64,000 nucleotides of DNA from Streptomyces sp. AC1-42W (lineage in GTDB: Bacteria; Actinomycetota; Actinomycetes; Streptomycetales; Streptomycetaceae), in NCBI RefSeq assembly GCF_003248355.1, contig NZ_QKWY01000001.1, positions 1,818,001-1,882,000 of the forward strand. Reading direction: 5' to 3'. This document shows positions 8,261 through 16,730 of this stretch, one piece after another. The notes under the pieces are model-generated. The model saw nothing but the letters and a program-made list of their open reading frames with translations, had not been told where the DNA came from and made no database searches. Every line of letters begins with the position of its first letter. The first letter of the stretch is position 1. Position numbers and translations under genes: made by a program.

Positions 8261-8698
8261 TCAGGCGTCCGGTCCGGCGCCCAGCATCCGCCGCAGCAGA
8301 TCCCGCAGCACCGTGCGCTCCGCGTCCGACAGACCGGCCAGCGGCTCCCGCGCGAAGCCCAGGGCGTCACGCAGCCGCGCGGCCGTCGCGGTGCCCCGTG
8401 CGGTGGGCGCGGCCAGCTTCACCCGGCGGTCGGTCGGGTCCGGGCGCCGCTCCACCAGGCCGCGCGCCTCCAGCCGGTCGACGATCCCGGTCACGTTGGA
8501 CGGCTCGCACTTCAGCTTCTGGGCGATCCGGCGCATGGGCAGCGGCTCGACGGACAGCAGCCCCAGAACACGTGCCTGGGCGCCGGTGAGGCTGTGCGCG
8601 GCGGCGGCCTGCTCGTACTCCTCGTAGTAGCGCGCCACGACGGTGCCGATGAGCTCGATGACTTCGAGTGTCAGGGGATCAGTGCGCGAGGAGGTCAT
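8261..8698 (-). CDS. MarR-family transcriptional regulator
   Basis: A 145-residue winged-helix regulator. ALTGAQARVLGLLSVE-type sequence leads into MRRIAQKLKCEPSNVTGIVDRLEARGLVERR (recognition helix and start of wing) followed by PTDRRVKLAAPT, the DxR motif of MarR wings. ATG 8698 gives the normal family length. It is divergent from the NADP-dependent oxidoreductase gene, with an ohr gene beyond that, so this may be an OhrR- or quinone-type sensor. There is one cysteine (in KCEPSN, inside the DNA-binding domain) rather than the N-terminal reactive cysteine of OhrR, so organic hydroperoxide sensing by the classic mechanism is not supported. Confidence 0.88.
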   Translation of the reverse strand: MTSSRTDPLTLEVIELIGTVVARYYEEYEQAAAAHSLTGAQARVLGLLSVEPLPMRRIAQKLKCEPSNVTGIVDRLEARGLVERRPDPTDRRVKLAAPTARGTATAARLRDALGFAREPLAGLSDAERTVLRDLLRRMLGAGPDA

Positions 8699-8720
8699 GA
8701 CACACAGGATACCCAGTTGC

Positions 8721-8766
8721 TTGACAACATGAAATATCCAAGAGCATGGTTGTTTCACATGGTGAA
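8721..8766 (+). promoter_or_regulatory. Divergent promoter and candidate MarR operator
   Basis: In the 108-base space between marR and the oxidoreductase gene, TTGACA (8721-8726) is followed after 18 bases by CATGGT (8745-8750), a plausible promoter for the rightward gene. Directly downstream is the inverted repeat TTCACATGGTGAA (8754-8766, half-sites TTCAC/GTGAA), placed where a bound repressor would block transcription. The stretch is also markedly AT-richer than its surroundings. Confidence 0.55.
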
Positions 8767-8806
8767 GCTTTTTCGCCGTGCCCCCACATCGAGGAGACCC
8801 GAGCCC

Positions 8807-9823
8807 ATGTCCGCTCTTCCCGCGTCCGGCCGTGAATGGCACCTGGTGGCCCGCCCGCACGGCTGGCCGAAGGCCGAGGACTTCGCGCTGCGTGAGGCGC
8901 CGGTCGCCGCCCCCGCCGAGGGCCGGGTCCTCGTGCGCAACCTGCACTTCTCCGTCGACCCGTACATGCGCGGCCGGATGAACGACGTGAAGTCCTACAC
9001 CCCGCCCTTCAAGCTGGACCACCCCATGGACGGCGGCGCCGTCGGCGAGGTCGTCGCCTCCGCGGCCGAGGGCTTCGAGGTCGGCGACCACGTCCTGCAC
9101 GGCCTCGGCTGGCGCGAGTACGCGAGCGTCCCCGCCCAGCACGCCGTCAAGGTCGACGCCTCGCTCGCCCCGCTCTCCGCCTACCTCGGCGTGCTCGGCA
9201 TGACCGGGCTCACCGCCTACGCCGGACTGTTCGACGTGGCCTCCTTCAAGGAGGGCGACGCCGTGTTCGTCTCCGGCGCCGCCGGGGCGGTCGGCAGCCA
9301 GGTCGGCCAGATGGCGAAGATCAAGGGCGCCTCCCGCGTCATCGGCTCCGCCGGCTCCGACGAGAAGGTCAGGCTCCTCACCGAGGAGTACGGCTTCGAC
9401 GCCGCGTTCAACTACAAGAACGGGCCGGTCGCCCAGCAGTTGCGCGAGGCCGCCCCGGACGGCATCGACGTCTACTTCGACAACGTCGGCGGCGAGCACC
9501 TGGAAGCCGCGATCTCCTCGTTCAACGTGCACGGCCGCGCCACCATCTGCGGCATGATCGCCCAGTACAACGCCACCGAGCCCACCCCCGCCCCGCGCAA
9601 CCTGGCGCTCGTCATCGGCAAGCGACTGCGCCTCCAGGGCATGCTCGTCGCCGACCACGCCGACCTCCAGGACCAGTTCGTGCACGAGGTGGCCGGCTGG
9701 CTGGCCTCCGGCGAACTGAAGTACCGCGAGACGGTCGTCGAGGGAATCGAGAACGGCGTCGACGCCTTCCTCGGACTGCTGCGCGGCGAGAACACCGGAA
9801 AGATGATCGTCTCCCTCGGCTGA
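8807..9823 (+). CDS. NADP-dependent oxidoreductase (MDR family, YncB/CurA-like)
   Basis: A 338-residue zinc-free medium-chain reductase. The N-terminal GroES-like domain includes FSVDPYMRGRM, a signature of the leukotriene B4 dehydrogenase / curcumin reductase group; the Rossmann domain has VFVSGAAGAVGSQVGQMAKI and a FDNVGGEHLEA segment. These enzymes reduce the alkene bond of enones using NADPH and often detoxify reactive carbonyls. ATG 8807 has GAGGAGA upstream. It is divergent from a MarR regulator that probably controls it and is followed 117 bases later by an ohr-type gene, together forming a likely oxidant or electrophile response locus. The natural substrate is unknown. Confidence 0.88.
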   Translation: MSALPASGREWHLVARPHGWPKAEDFALREAPVAAPAEGRVLVRNLHFSVDPYMRGRMNDVKSYTPPFKLDHPMDGGAVGEVVASAAEGFEVGDHVLHGLGWREYASVPAQHAVKVDASLAPLSAYLGVLGMTGLTAYAGLFDVASFKEGDAVFVSGAAGAVGSQVGQMAKIKGASRVIGSAGSDEKVRLLTEEYGFDAAFNYKNGPVAQQLREAAPDGIDVYFDNVGGEHLEAAISSFNVHGRATICGMIAQYNATEPTPAPRNLALVIGKRLRLQGMLVADHADLQDQFVHEVAGWLASGELKYRETVVEGIENGVDAFLGLLRGENTGKMIVSLG

Positions 9824-9940
9824 ACCACCCCGTCCGGCACCCGCCCTGCCGGCACCCGTCTTTCCGTACCCGTTACGCTCGATCCAGGCCGTCGCGATCG
9901 TGGGCGCGAGTCGCGGCGCACAGCAGGAGGAATCCTCAGC

Positions 9941-10369
9941 ATGACGATTCAGGACATAACCGTCGCATACACCGCCGTCGCCACCGCCGAGAACGGCCGG
10001 GACGGCCGCGTCGCCTCGGACGACGGCAAGCTCGACGTCGTCGTCAACCCGCCGAAGGAGATGGGCGGCAGCGGCGCCGGCACCAACCCGGAACAGCTCT
10101 TCGCCGCCGGATACAGCGCCTGCTTCCAGGGCGCGCTCGGCGTCGTCGCCCGGCAGGAGAAGGCCGACATCTCCGGCTCCACGGTCACCGCGGCGGTCTC
10201 CATCGGCAAGACCGCGGCCGGCGGCTTCGGCCTGGAGGTCGCCATCACCGCGACCATCCCGAACGTCGACGAGGCGACCGCGCGGGCGCTCGTGGAGAAG
10301 GCCCACCAGGTCTGCCCGTACTCCAACGCCACCCGCGGCAACATCAAGGTGGAGCTCGCGGTCGCCTGA
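9941..10369 (+). CDS. Organic hydroperoxide resistance protein (Ohr/OsmC family)
   Basis: A 142-residue thiol peroxidase that reduces organic hydroperoxides. The two conserved cysteines are present: one in AAGYSACFQGAL (about residue 60) and one in HQVCPYSNATRGN near residue 125, the arrangement of the Ohr subgroup. NPEQLFAAGY is the usual preceding helix. ATG 9941 follows an AGGAGGA ribosome site. It lies in the same direction as the NADP oxidoreductase but 117 bases downstream, so it may have its own promoter. The MarR gene on the other side of the oxidoreductase is the obvious candidate regulator, although it lacks the usual OhrR reactive cysteine. Confidence 0.9.
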   Translation: MTIQDITVAYTAVATAENGRDGRVASDDGKLDVVVNPPKEMGGSGAGTNPEQLFAAGYSACFQGALGVVARQEKADISGSTVTAAVSIGKTAAGGFGLEVAITATIPNVDEATARALVEKAHQVCPYSNATRGNIKVELAVA

Positions 10370-10410
10370 CCGCCCCGCACGCCCCGCCCCGATCCCGTTA
10401 GGCTGACGCC

Positions 10411-11223
10411 ATGCGTGATCTCGGGGCGGGGCTCGGCTTTCTGATCAAGGGCCAGCGCTGGGTGTTCGGCCACGGCAAGTGGTTCGGCATAGGGCTGCTG
10501 CCCGGACTGATCACCCTCGTGCTGTACGCCGGTGCCCTCGTCGGACTCGGCTACGGCGCCGACGACCTGGTGGCCTGGGCGACCCCCTTCGCCGACGACT
10601 GGGCCTCGCCCTGGTCCGGGCTGCTGCGCACCGCGCTGACCGTGCTCGTCTTCGTCCTCGGCCTCTTCCTGGCCGTCATCACCTTCACCGCCGTGACCCT
10701 GCTGGTCGGCCAGCCCTTCTACGAGTCGCTGTCCGAGGAGGTCGAGCGCACCCGGGGCGGCACGGTCCCCGAATCCGGGCTGCCGCTCTGGCGGGAGCTG
10801 TGGATCTCCGCGCGCGACAGCGTGCGCGTCCTGCTGCGGGTCGGGCTGTACGCGGTGCTGCTCTTCGCCCTCGGCTTCGTGCCCGTAGCCGGGCAGACCG
10901 TCGTCCCCGTCATCGGCTTCTGCGTCACCGGATACTTCCTCGCCGAGGAGCTGACCGCGGTCGCCCTCCAGCGCCGGGGCATGGTGCTCAAGGAGCGCCT
11001 GGCCCTGCTTCGCGGCCACCGCATGCGCACCCTCGGCTTCGGCGTACCGCTGGGGCTGGCCTTCATGCTGCCGTTCGCCGCCGTGTTCCTCATGCCGGGA
11101 GCCGTCGCCGGGGCCACCCTGCTGGCGCGCGGCCTGGTCGGCGAGGACACGGCGGACGAGGACCGTGAAGGGGAGGACGCGGCGGCCGGCGCCGGCAAGG
11201 GCGAGACGGCCGCCGAGGGCTGA
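10411..11223 (+). CDS. EI24-domain integral membrane protein (CysZ-like)
   Basis: A 270-residue membrane protein of the EI24/CysZ family, with about five to six hydrophobic segments (near residues 25-50, 70-100, 145-165, 168-190 and 210-240). The N-terminal GLGFLIKGQRWVFGHGKW and GQPFYESLSEEVER segments are typical of actinobacterial members. CysZ proper is a sulfate permease, but no sulfur genes are nearby and actinobacterial members are largely uncharacterised, so transport of sulfate is not claimed. The C-terminus ends in a charged, low-complexity cytoplasmic tail rich in glutamate and alanine. It converges on galM with 21 bases between stops. Confidence 0.8.
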   Translation: MRDLGAGLGFLIKGQRWVFGHGKWFGIGLLPGLITLVLYAGALVGLGYGADDLVAWATPFADDWASPWSGLLRTALTVLVFVLGLFLAVITFTAVTLLVGQPFYESLSEEVERTRGGTVPESGLPLWRELWISARDSVRVLLRVGLYAVLLFALGFVPVAGQTVVPVIGFCVTGYFLAEELTAVALQRRGMVLKERLALLRGHRMRTLGFGVPLGLAFMLPFAAVFLMPGAVAGATLLARGLVGEDTADEDREGEDAAAGAGKGETAAEG

Positions 11224-11244
11224 GCGCCCGCCGAGCGCCCCCGC

Positions 11245-12243
11245 TCAGCGCACCGAGAACCCGTACACCGTCGTCGACGCGTACTCTTCGCCCGGCCGCA
11301 GCACCGTGCTCGGGAACTCCGGACGGTTCGGCGAGTCCGGGTAGTGCTGGGTCTCCAGGGCGATCCCGGCACCCGGACCGAACGGCCGGCCGTCGAGGTG
11401 GTCCGCGGTGTACAGCTGGAGACCGGGCTCCGTCGTCGTCACCGTCAGCACGCGCCCCGACGCCTCGTCGTACAGCTCGGCCGCCGGCCCCGTCCCGTCC
11501 GCGTCGAGCACGTAGTTGTTGTCGTACCCCGCGGTCACCGGCCGGGGCTCCCGGAAGTCGAACCGGGTGCCCGCCACCGCCAGCACCTCACCGGTCGGCA
11601 GCGACTCCGCGTCCACCGGCAGGACCGCCCCGGCCGCGATCCGAAGCCGCTGGCCCAGCGCACTGCCGCTGTCCGCGCCCGCGAGGTTCCAGTAGCTGTG
11701 GTTCGTCGGATTCACCACGGTCGGCGCGTCCGTCACCGCCCGGTACGCGATGCGCAGCGCACCGCCCTCGCCCAGGGTGTACGCCGCCGTCACCTCCAGA
11801 CGGCCCGGAAAGCCCTCCTCGCCGTCCGCCGAGACCCGCGACAGCTCCACCCCGTCCGTGATCTCCCGCGCGTCCCACACCCGCTTGTCGAAGCCGCACA
11901 CCCCGCCGTGCAGCTGGTTGCGGCCCTCGTTGCGCGAGAGGTGGTACGTGCGGCCGTCCAGCTCGAAGGCCGCCCCGCCGATCCGGTTCGCGTACCGGCC
12001 GACCAGCGCCCCGAAGTAGGGGCTCGCGTACTCCTGATAGGACGCCAGATCCGGCAGCCCGAGCGCGATTCCGGCCCGCACCCCGTCCCGGTCGGGCACC
12101 TCGACCGACTGCACGATGCCGCCGTACGTCAGGAAGCGCACCCGTGCGCCGTCGCGCTCCAGCGTCCAGCGGTGCACGGCGGTGCCGTCCGCGAGTGTGC
12201 CGAAGTGTTCCTTACCGATCGCCGTGTGCGCACCCGTCTGCAT
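11245..12243 (-). CDS. galM: Aldose 1-epimerase (galactose mutarotase)
   Basis: A 332-residue cytosolic mutarotase that interconverts alpha and beta anomers of galactose or glucose. Family residues seen: GRYANRI, NEGRNQLHGG with the first histidine, NPTNHSYWNL with the catalytic histidine, YDNNYVLD and the C-terminal LETQHYPDSPN with the likely catalytic glutamate. No signal peptide is present. ATG 12243 begins MQTGAHTA. It starts 11 bases after the stop of the SGNH hydrolase gene on the same strand, so the two probably form an operon, although the functional link between a secreted esterase and a mutarotase is unclear. Confidence 0.9.
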   Translation of the reverse strand: MQTGAHTAIGKEHFGTLADGTAVHRWTLERDGARVRFLTYGGIVQSVEVPDRDGVRAGIALGLPDLASYQEYASPYFGALVGRYANRIGGAAFELDGRTYHLSRNEGRNQLHGGVCGFDKRVWDAREITDGVELSRVSADGEEGFPGRLEVTAAYTLGEGGALRIAYRAVTDAPTVVNPTNHSYWNLAGADSGSALGQRLRIAAGAVLPVDAESLPTGEVLAVAGTRFDFREPRPVTAGYDNNYVLDADGTGPAAELYDEASGRVLTVTTTEPGLQLYTADHLDGRPFGPGAGIALETQHYPDSPNRPEFPSTVLRPGEEYASTTVYGFSVR

Positions 12244-12254
12244 GATCAACGACT

Positions 12255-13172
12255 CTACGCGGGCGGACGGTCCGCCGTGACGTTCGCGTAGGCGATCTCG
12301 GCGAGTCGCGCCTGCCCGTTGCGGCCCGGATGGAACCAGTCCCACTGGCTGAGCTGCTTGCCGGTGAACCGGTAGTCGAACACCGCCCCGCCGTCGTACC
12401 GGCAGCGACTGTCCTTCGCGCACACCTCGCGCAGCACCTCGTTGTACGCCACCACGCGCTCGCGCACCGCCGTGCGCCGGGCCACCGCAGCCGCGCTCAT
12501 GTCGTCCGCGTCGCTCAGCATCGACTTGCAGATGCCCAGCTTCCAGATCTGCTTGCCCAGCGGATTGACCCGGCCCTGCGACCACAGCCGCTTCAGGTCC
12601 GGCACGCTCGACACGTACACCTGCGCCTTCGGCGCCCCGTCGCGCAGCTTGCGCATCGACACCTCGAACGACCTGCGGAAGTCCGCCACCGGGGTCATCG
12701 CCCGCACCGAGTCGCGGCAGGCGTCGTTGGCCCCGATCATCACCGTCACCAGATCCGGGTCCTCGGCCGCCGCCAGCGCCATCTGCTCCGGCAGCTGCGC
12801 CATCCGGGCGCCCGTCACCGCGTGGTTCCAGCTGCGGTCGGCCGCGCCGGCCGCGCCGAGCAGCCGCACCGCCAGACTCCGTACCGAGGCGTCCGTACCG
12901 GTCGACCAGGAGACCTCCGGGCAGTCGGCCAGCACCGAGCACGCGTCGAAACCGCGGGTGATGGAGTCCCCGACGGCCGCGATCGACGCCGGGCTCGGGT
13001 CCCAGACCGGGCCCGCCGCCGGGGTGGGCCCGCGCTCCGCCGACGCCGCCCCCTTCGTCGTCCCGCCGGACCCCGAGTCGCAGCCGGCCAGCGCCGCCGT
13101 ACCGACACAGGCCAGCGCCGCCAGCCCGGCCAGAGCGGTGCGCGAGCGGTGCCGTACGGACTGGTCGGGCAT
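12255..13172 (-). CDS. Secreted SGNH/GDSL-type hydrolase, probable lipoprotein
   Basis: A 305-residue exported esterase or lipase. The N-terminus has arginines, a hydrophobic stretch and a lipobox-like LAGC (cysteine near residue 31), followed by a Gly/Ser linker, so a membrane-anchored lipoprotein is likely. Catalytic blocks are visible: block I AAVGDSITRG with the nucleophilic serine, a MIGANDAC block III, and DWFHPG holding the aspartate and histidine of block V. Six or more cysteines suggest disulfides, as in Streptomyces SGNH lipases. ATG 13172 has AGGAGGAGA upstream. It is first gene of an apparent operon with galM. Confidence 0.88.
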   Translation of the reverse strand: MPDQSVRHRSRTALAGLAALACVGTAALAGCDSGSGGTTKGAASAERGPTPAAGPVWDPSPASIAAVGDSITRGFDACSVLADCPEVSWSTGTDASVRSLAVRLLGAAGAADRSWNHAVTGARMAQLPEQMALAAAEDPDLVTVMIGANDACRDSVRAMTPVADFRRSFEVSMRKLRDGAPKAQVYVSSVPDLKRLWSQGRVNPLGKQIWKLGICKSMLSDADDMSAAAVARRTAVRERVVAYNEVLREVCAKDSRCRYDGGAVFDYRFTGKQLSQWDWFHPGRNGQARLAEIAYANVTADRPPA

Positions 13173-13450
13173 GGCCTGGTCTCCTCCTGTTTCATGCCCG
13201 ACACTCCGCCCGGTGAAGACTGAGCGAAGAAGGGCCCCGTGACCGACCGTACGTCACCCCCGCGCCCCGCGGGCGCGGTAGCTTTTCCCCGGCGCACCCG
13301 CGGTCCCCGCGGCGCCCGGCTCCACTCGGGTGGCATCCGAACATCACACCGCGTCACATACTGTCGCTTTTCCGGAGAATAACTCCCGATGCTGTTTACT
13401 GATGACAGGCCGCTGGGAAAGGCGAACCTCGTCCCACACTGGAGGTCCCG

Positions 13451-13945
13451 GTGACGACACGTGGAGTCCTGTACGTTCACTCCGCACCGCGCGCGCTCTG
13501 CCCCCACGTCGAGTGGGCGGTGGCGGGTGTCCTCGGTGGGCGGGTGCAGCTCGACTGGATCAGACAGCCGGCCGCGCCGGGCACCTGGCGCTCCGAGTTC
13601 TCCTGGAAGGCGCGCTCCGGCACGGCCTCCGAGCTGGCGTCGGCGCTGCGCGGCTGGGACCTGCTCCGCTTCGAGGTGACGGCGGAGCCCTCCCCCTCGG
13701 CGGAGGGCGAACGCTACAGCTCGACGCCCACGCTGGGCATCTTCCACGCCGTCACCGGCATGCACGGCGACATCCTCGTCCCGGAGGACCGGCTGCGCGC
13801 GGCGCTGGCCCGCTCGGCGGGCGGGGATACGGATCTGGCGGCGGAGATCGCGGGGCTCCTCGGCAAGCCCTGGGACGACGAACTGGAGCCCTTCCGCCAC
13901 GCGGGCGAGGGCGCCCCGGTGCGCTGGCTCCACCAGGTCGTCTGA
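13451..13945 (+). CDS. DUF3145 family protein
   Basis: A 164-residue soluble protein of unknown function, conserved next to the fab cluster in streptomycetes as far as I recall. It begins MTTRGVLYVHSAPRALCPHVEWA and contains LDWIRQPAAPGTWRSEFSW and a FHAVTGMHGDILVPEDRL segment; the several tryptophans and histidines are notable but no catalytic motif is evident. GTG 13451 is preceded by GGAGGT at good spacing. It converges on fabF with a strong hairpin terminator between them. Function should not be inferred beyond its conserved neighbourhood. Confidence 0.82.
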   Translation: MTTRGVLYVHSAPRALCPHVEWAVAGVLGGRVQLDWIRQPAAPGTWRSEFSWKARSGTASELASALRGWDLLRFEVTAEPSPSAEGERYSSTPTLGIFHAVTGMHGDILVPEDRLRAALARSAGGDTDLAAEIAGLLGKPWDDELEPFRHAGEGAPVRWLHQVV

Positions 13946-13946
13946 T

Positions 13947-13994
13947 CCCGGGGCTCCGCCCCGGACCCCGCTCCTCAATCGCCGGAGGGGCTGA
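13947..13994. repeat. Streptomyces-type intergenic palindromic repeat
   Basis: Just after the DUF3145 stop, the hairpin CGGGGCTCCGCCCCG is followed by a CTCCTCAATCGCCGGAGGGG segment that can fold on CTCC/GGAG. From memory this composite recurs after many genes in Streptomyces genomes, as a REP-like or terminator unit. Only one copy is seen in this window. Confidence 0.55.
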
Positions 13995-14022
13995 TTTCTA
14001 CCGCGTCGCCACCGCACACGAC

Positions 14023-14057
14023 GAAGCCCGCGCCCCCACTCGGGGGACGCGGGCTTC
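14023..14057. terminator. Bidirectional hairpin terminator between DUF3145 and fabF
   Basis: GAAGCCCGCG (14023-14032) pairs with CGCGGGCTTC (14048-14057), with an inner CCCCC/GGGGG extension and a 4-base loop. A stem of about 15 pairs with one bulged A sits between two converging genes, as expected for a shared terminator in this GC-rich genus; no U-tract is needed for that reading. Confidence 0.8.
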
Positions 14058-14068
14058 ACACGTACGCG

Positions 14069-15331
14069 TCAGACGCTGCGGAACGCCAGGACCACGTTGT
14101 GGCCGCCGAAGCCGAACGAGTTGTTGATCGCCGCGATCGGGCCCTCCGGGAGCGCGCGGGGCGCGTCCCGGACGATGTCCGCGTCGACCGACTCGTCCAG
14201 GTTCTCCACGTTGATCGTGGGCGGAGCCATCCGGTGGTGCAGCGCCAGCACCGTCGCCACGGTCTCGATACCGCCGGCGCCACCGAGCAGATGACCCGTC
14301 ATCGACTTCGTCGCGGAGATCGCGACATGGTCCAGGTCCTCGCCCAGCACCGCACGCAGCGCCTTGACCTCCGCGATGTCACCCTGCGGGGTGGACGTCG
14401 CGTGGGCGTTGAGGTGGGCGATCTCCGACGGCTTGAGGTCCGTCTGGTCCAGCAGGTTCCGCATGGCCGCGGCGATCCCGCGTCCCGTCGGCTCCGGCTG
14501 CGCGATGTGGTGGGCGTCGGCGGACAGCCCCTGCCCCAGCACCTCGCAGTAGACCCGCGCACCGCGCTTCGCCGCGTGCTCCGCGGACTCCAGCACGACG
14601 ACACCGGCACCCTCGCCGAGGACGAAGCCGTCACGGCCCACGTCGTACGGGCGCGAGGCCTTCTCCGGCTCGTCGTTGTTCTTGGACATCGCCATCATGT
14701 TGGCGAAGGCGGCGATCGGCAGCGGGTGGATCGCCGCCTCGGTGCCACCGGCGAGGACCACATCGGCACGGCCGGTGCGGATCATCTCGACGGCGTACCC
14801 GATCGCCTCGGCCCCCGACGCGCAGGCGGAGACCGGGGTGTGCACGCCCGCCTGGGCGTTCACCTCGATACCCACATTCGCGGCCGGGCCGTTGGGCATG
14901 AGCATGGGCACGGTGTGCGGGGAGACGCGGCGTACGCCCTTCTCCTTCAGCACGTCGTACTGGTCGAGCAGGGTGATCACGCCGCCGATGCCGGAGGCGA
15001 TGACCGAACCCAGCCGCTCGGGCTGGATCGTTTCGTCCTCACCGGCCTTGCCGGTGAAACCCGCGTCCGCCCACGCCTCGCGGGCCGCGATCAGCGCGAA
15101 CTGCGCCGAGCGGTCCAGACGGCGGGCGAGCGGACGGGGCAGGACGTCGGCGGGATCGACGGCCGCCAGGGCCGCGATCCGGACGGGCAGTTCGGCGAAA
15201 CGTTCGCCCTCGAGGGGCTTGATGCCGGAACGGCCCGCCATCAGGCCCTCCCAGGTCGATGCGGAATCGCCACCCAGCGGAGTGGTTGCGCCGATACCGG
15301 TGACGACCACGGTGCGATTGGTCGAGTTCAC
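14069..15331 (-). CDS. fabF: 3-oxoacyl-ACP synthase II (KAS II)
   Basis: A 420-residue condensing enzyme that extends acyl-ACP with malonyl-ACP in fatty acid synthesis. The active-site cysteine lies in PVSACASGAEAIG, the histidines in HLNAHATSTPQGD and SMTGHLLGGAGG, and the C-terminus has NNSFGFGGHN. This is the KAS II pattern. GTG 15331 is preceded by GGAGAAG. It is last in the order fabD-fabH-acpP-fabF, the standard Streptomyces cluster; the 76-base gap from acpP still permits co-transcription. A strong hairpin follows the stop. Confidence 0.97.
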   Translation of the reverse strand: MNSTNRTVVVTGIGATTPLGGDSASTWEGLMAGRSGIKPLEGERFAELPVRIAALAAVDPADVLPRPLARRLDRSAQFALIAAREAWADAGFTGKAGEDETIQPERLGSVIASGIGGVITLLDQYDVLKEKGVRRVSPHTVPMLMPNGPAANVGIEVNAQAGVHTPVSACASGAEAIGYAVEMIRTGRADVVLAGGTEAAIHPLPIAAFANMMAMSKNNDEPEKASRPYDVGRDGFVLGEGAGVVVLESAEHAAKRGARVYCEVLGQGLSADAHHIAQPEPTGRGIAAAMRNLLDQTDLKPSEIAHLNAHATSTPQGDIAEVKALRAVLGEDLDHVAISATKSMTGHLLGGAGGIETVATVLALHHRMAPPTINVENLDESVDADIVRDAPRALPEGPIAAINNSFGFGGHNVVLAFRSV

Positions 15332-15407
15332 TGGAAAATCTTCTCCACGTGTAGGGGGTCGTGAATCAGCGGCGTCACCGCCGGGTGGCGAGACACGAAC
15401 CGGCTGA

Positions 15408-15656
15408 TCAGTCCTGGTGCTTGAGGATGTAGTCCGCGGCGTCGCCGACGGTCTTGAGGTTCTTGACGTCCTCGTCGGGAATCTTCACGTCGAAGCGCTC
15501 CTCGGCGGCGACGACGACCTCGACCATGGACAGCGAGTCGACGTCGAGGTCGTCCGTGAAGGACTTCTCCAGCTGGACGTCCTCGGCCGGGATACCGGCG
15601 ATCTCGTTGACGATGTCGGCGAGACCCTTGACGATCTCTTCCTGCGTGGCGGCCAT
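15408..15656 (-). CDS. acpP: Acyl carrier protein of fatty acid synthesis
   Basis: An 82-residue acidic carrier protein. The phosphopantetheine serine is in DVDSLSMVEVV (about residue 41), with the LDVDSL form usual in actinobacterial fatty acid ACPs. It carries growing acyl chains between FabD, FabH and FabF, whose genes flank it on the same strand: 62 bases after fabH and 76 bases before fabF. The next gene order and length argue for the housekeeping ACP rather than a polyketide one. Confidence 0.97.
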   Translation of the reverse strand: MAATQEEIVKGLADIVNEIAGIPAEDVQLEKSFTDDLDVDSLSMVEVVVAAEERFDVKIPDEDVKNLKTVGDAADYILKHQD

Positions 15657-15718
15657 GGCGGCGCTCCTTCGATGTGTTTCTGCTGGGTTCGGGCGTCCGG
15701 GCGAATGGCCCGGTGTGC

Positions 15719-16717
15719 CTAGGGGAGAGTAACGACCGTCGCGGCGTAGACGAGACCCGCCCCGAAGCCGATGACGAGCGCGGTGTCGCCGCTCTTGGCC
15801 TGGCCGGTCGCCAGGAGCCGCTCCATCGCGAGCGGAATCGAGGCGGCGGAGGTGTTGCCGGTGGTCTCCACGTCACGGGCGACCGTGACGCTCTCCGGCA
15901 GTTTGAGCGTCTTCACCATCGAGTCGATGATCCGCATGTTGGCCTGGTGCGGGATGAAGACGTCCAGGTCCTCGGGAGCGATCCCGGCCGCGTCCAGCGC
16001 CTGCTGGGCGACCTTCGCCATCTCGAAGACGGCCCAGCGGAACACCGCCTGGCCCTCCTGCGTGATGGCCGGGAACTTGGCGTCCCCGGGCCGGTAATCG
16101 GTCCAGGAGACGGTCTGCTTGATCGTCTCGGACTTGTCGCCCTCGGAACCCCAGACGGTCGGGCCTATGGCGGGCACCTGGGACGGGCCGACGATGACCG
16201 CGCCCGCGCCGTCGCCGAACAGGAACGCCGTCGCCCGGTCGGTGAGGTCGGTGAGGTCGCTCAGCCGCTCCACGCCGATGACGAGGACGTACTCCGCCGA
16301 GCCCTCGACGATCATGCCCTTGGCCAGGGTCAGCCCGTAGCCGAAGCCCGCGCAGCCGGCCGAGATGTCGAAGGCTGCGGGCTTGCCGGCGCCGACCCGG
16401 TGGGCGATCTCGGTCGCGATGGCCGGGGTCTGCTTGAAGTGCGAGACGGTGGAGACGATCACCGCGCCGATCTGCTCCGGCGTGATCCCGGCGTCCGCGA
16501 CGGCCTTGCCGGCCGCCTCGACGGACATCGCCGACACGGTCTCCTCCTCGGAGGCCCAGTGCCGGGTCGCGATGCCGGACCGGGAGCGAATCCACTCGTC
16601 GGACGAGTCGATCGTCTCCAGGATGACCTCGTTGGGCACCACCCGGGTCGGGCGGTAGCCGCCGACGCCCATGATCCGCGCGTACGGAGCGCCCTTGCTG
16701 GGCTTGATCTTCGACAT
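15719..16717 (-). CDS. fabH: 3-oxoacyl-ACP synthase III (KAS III)
   Basis: A 332-residue enzyme that starts fatty acid synthesis by condensing an acyl-CoA primer with malonyl-ACP. Catalytic triad: cysteine in DISAGCAGFGYG, histidine in IPHQANMRI and asparagine in TTGNTSAAS. In streptomycetes FabH prefers branched primers, which sets the branched-chain fatty acid profile. ATG 16717 (MSKIKPSKG) is preferred over an in-frame ATG at 16741 because it matches known FabH N-termini and has AAGGAG upstream. It begins 13 bases after the fabD stop, so the two are co-transcribed. Confidence 0.97.
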   Translation of the reverse strand: MSKIKPSKGAPYARIMGVGGYRPTRVVPNEVILETIDSSDEWIRSRSGIATRHWASEEETVSAMSVEAAGKAVADAGITPEQIGAVIVSTVSHFKQTPAIATEIAHRVGAGKPAAFDISAGCAGFGYGLTLAKGMIVEGSAEYVLVIGVERLSDLTDLTDRATAFLFGDGAGAVIVGPSQVPAIGPTVWGSEGDKSETIKQTVSWTDYRPGDAKFPAITQEGQAVFRWAVFEMAKVAQQALDAAGIAPEDLDVFIPHQANMRIIDSMVKTLKLPESVTVARDVETTGNTSAASIPLAMERLLATGQAKSGDTALVIGFGAGLVYAATVVTLP

Positions 16718-16730
16718 GCTCTCGGGCTCC

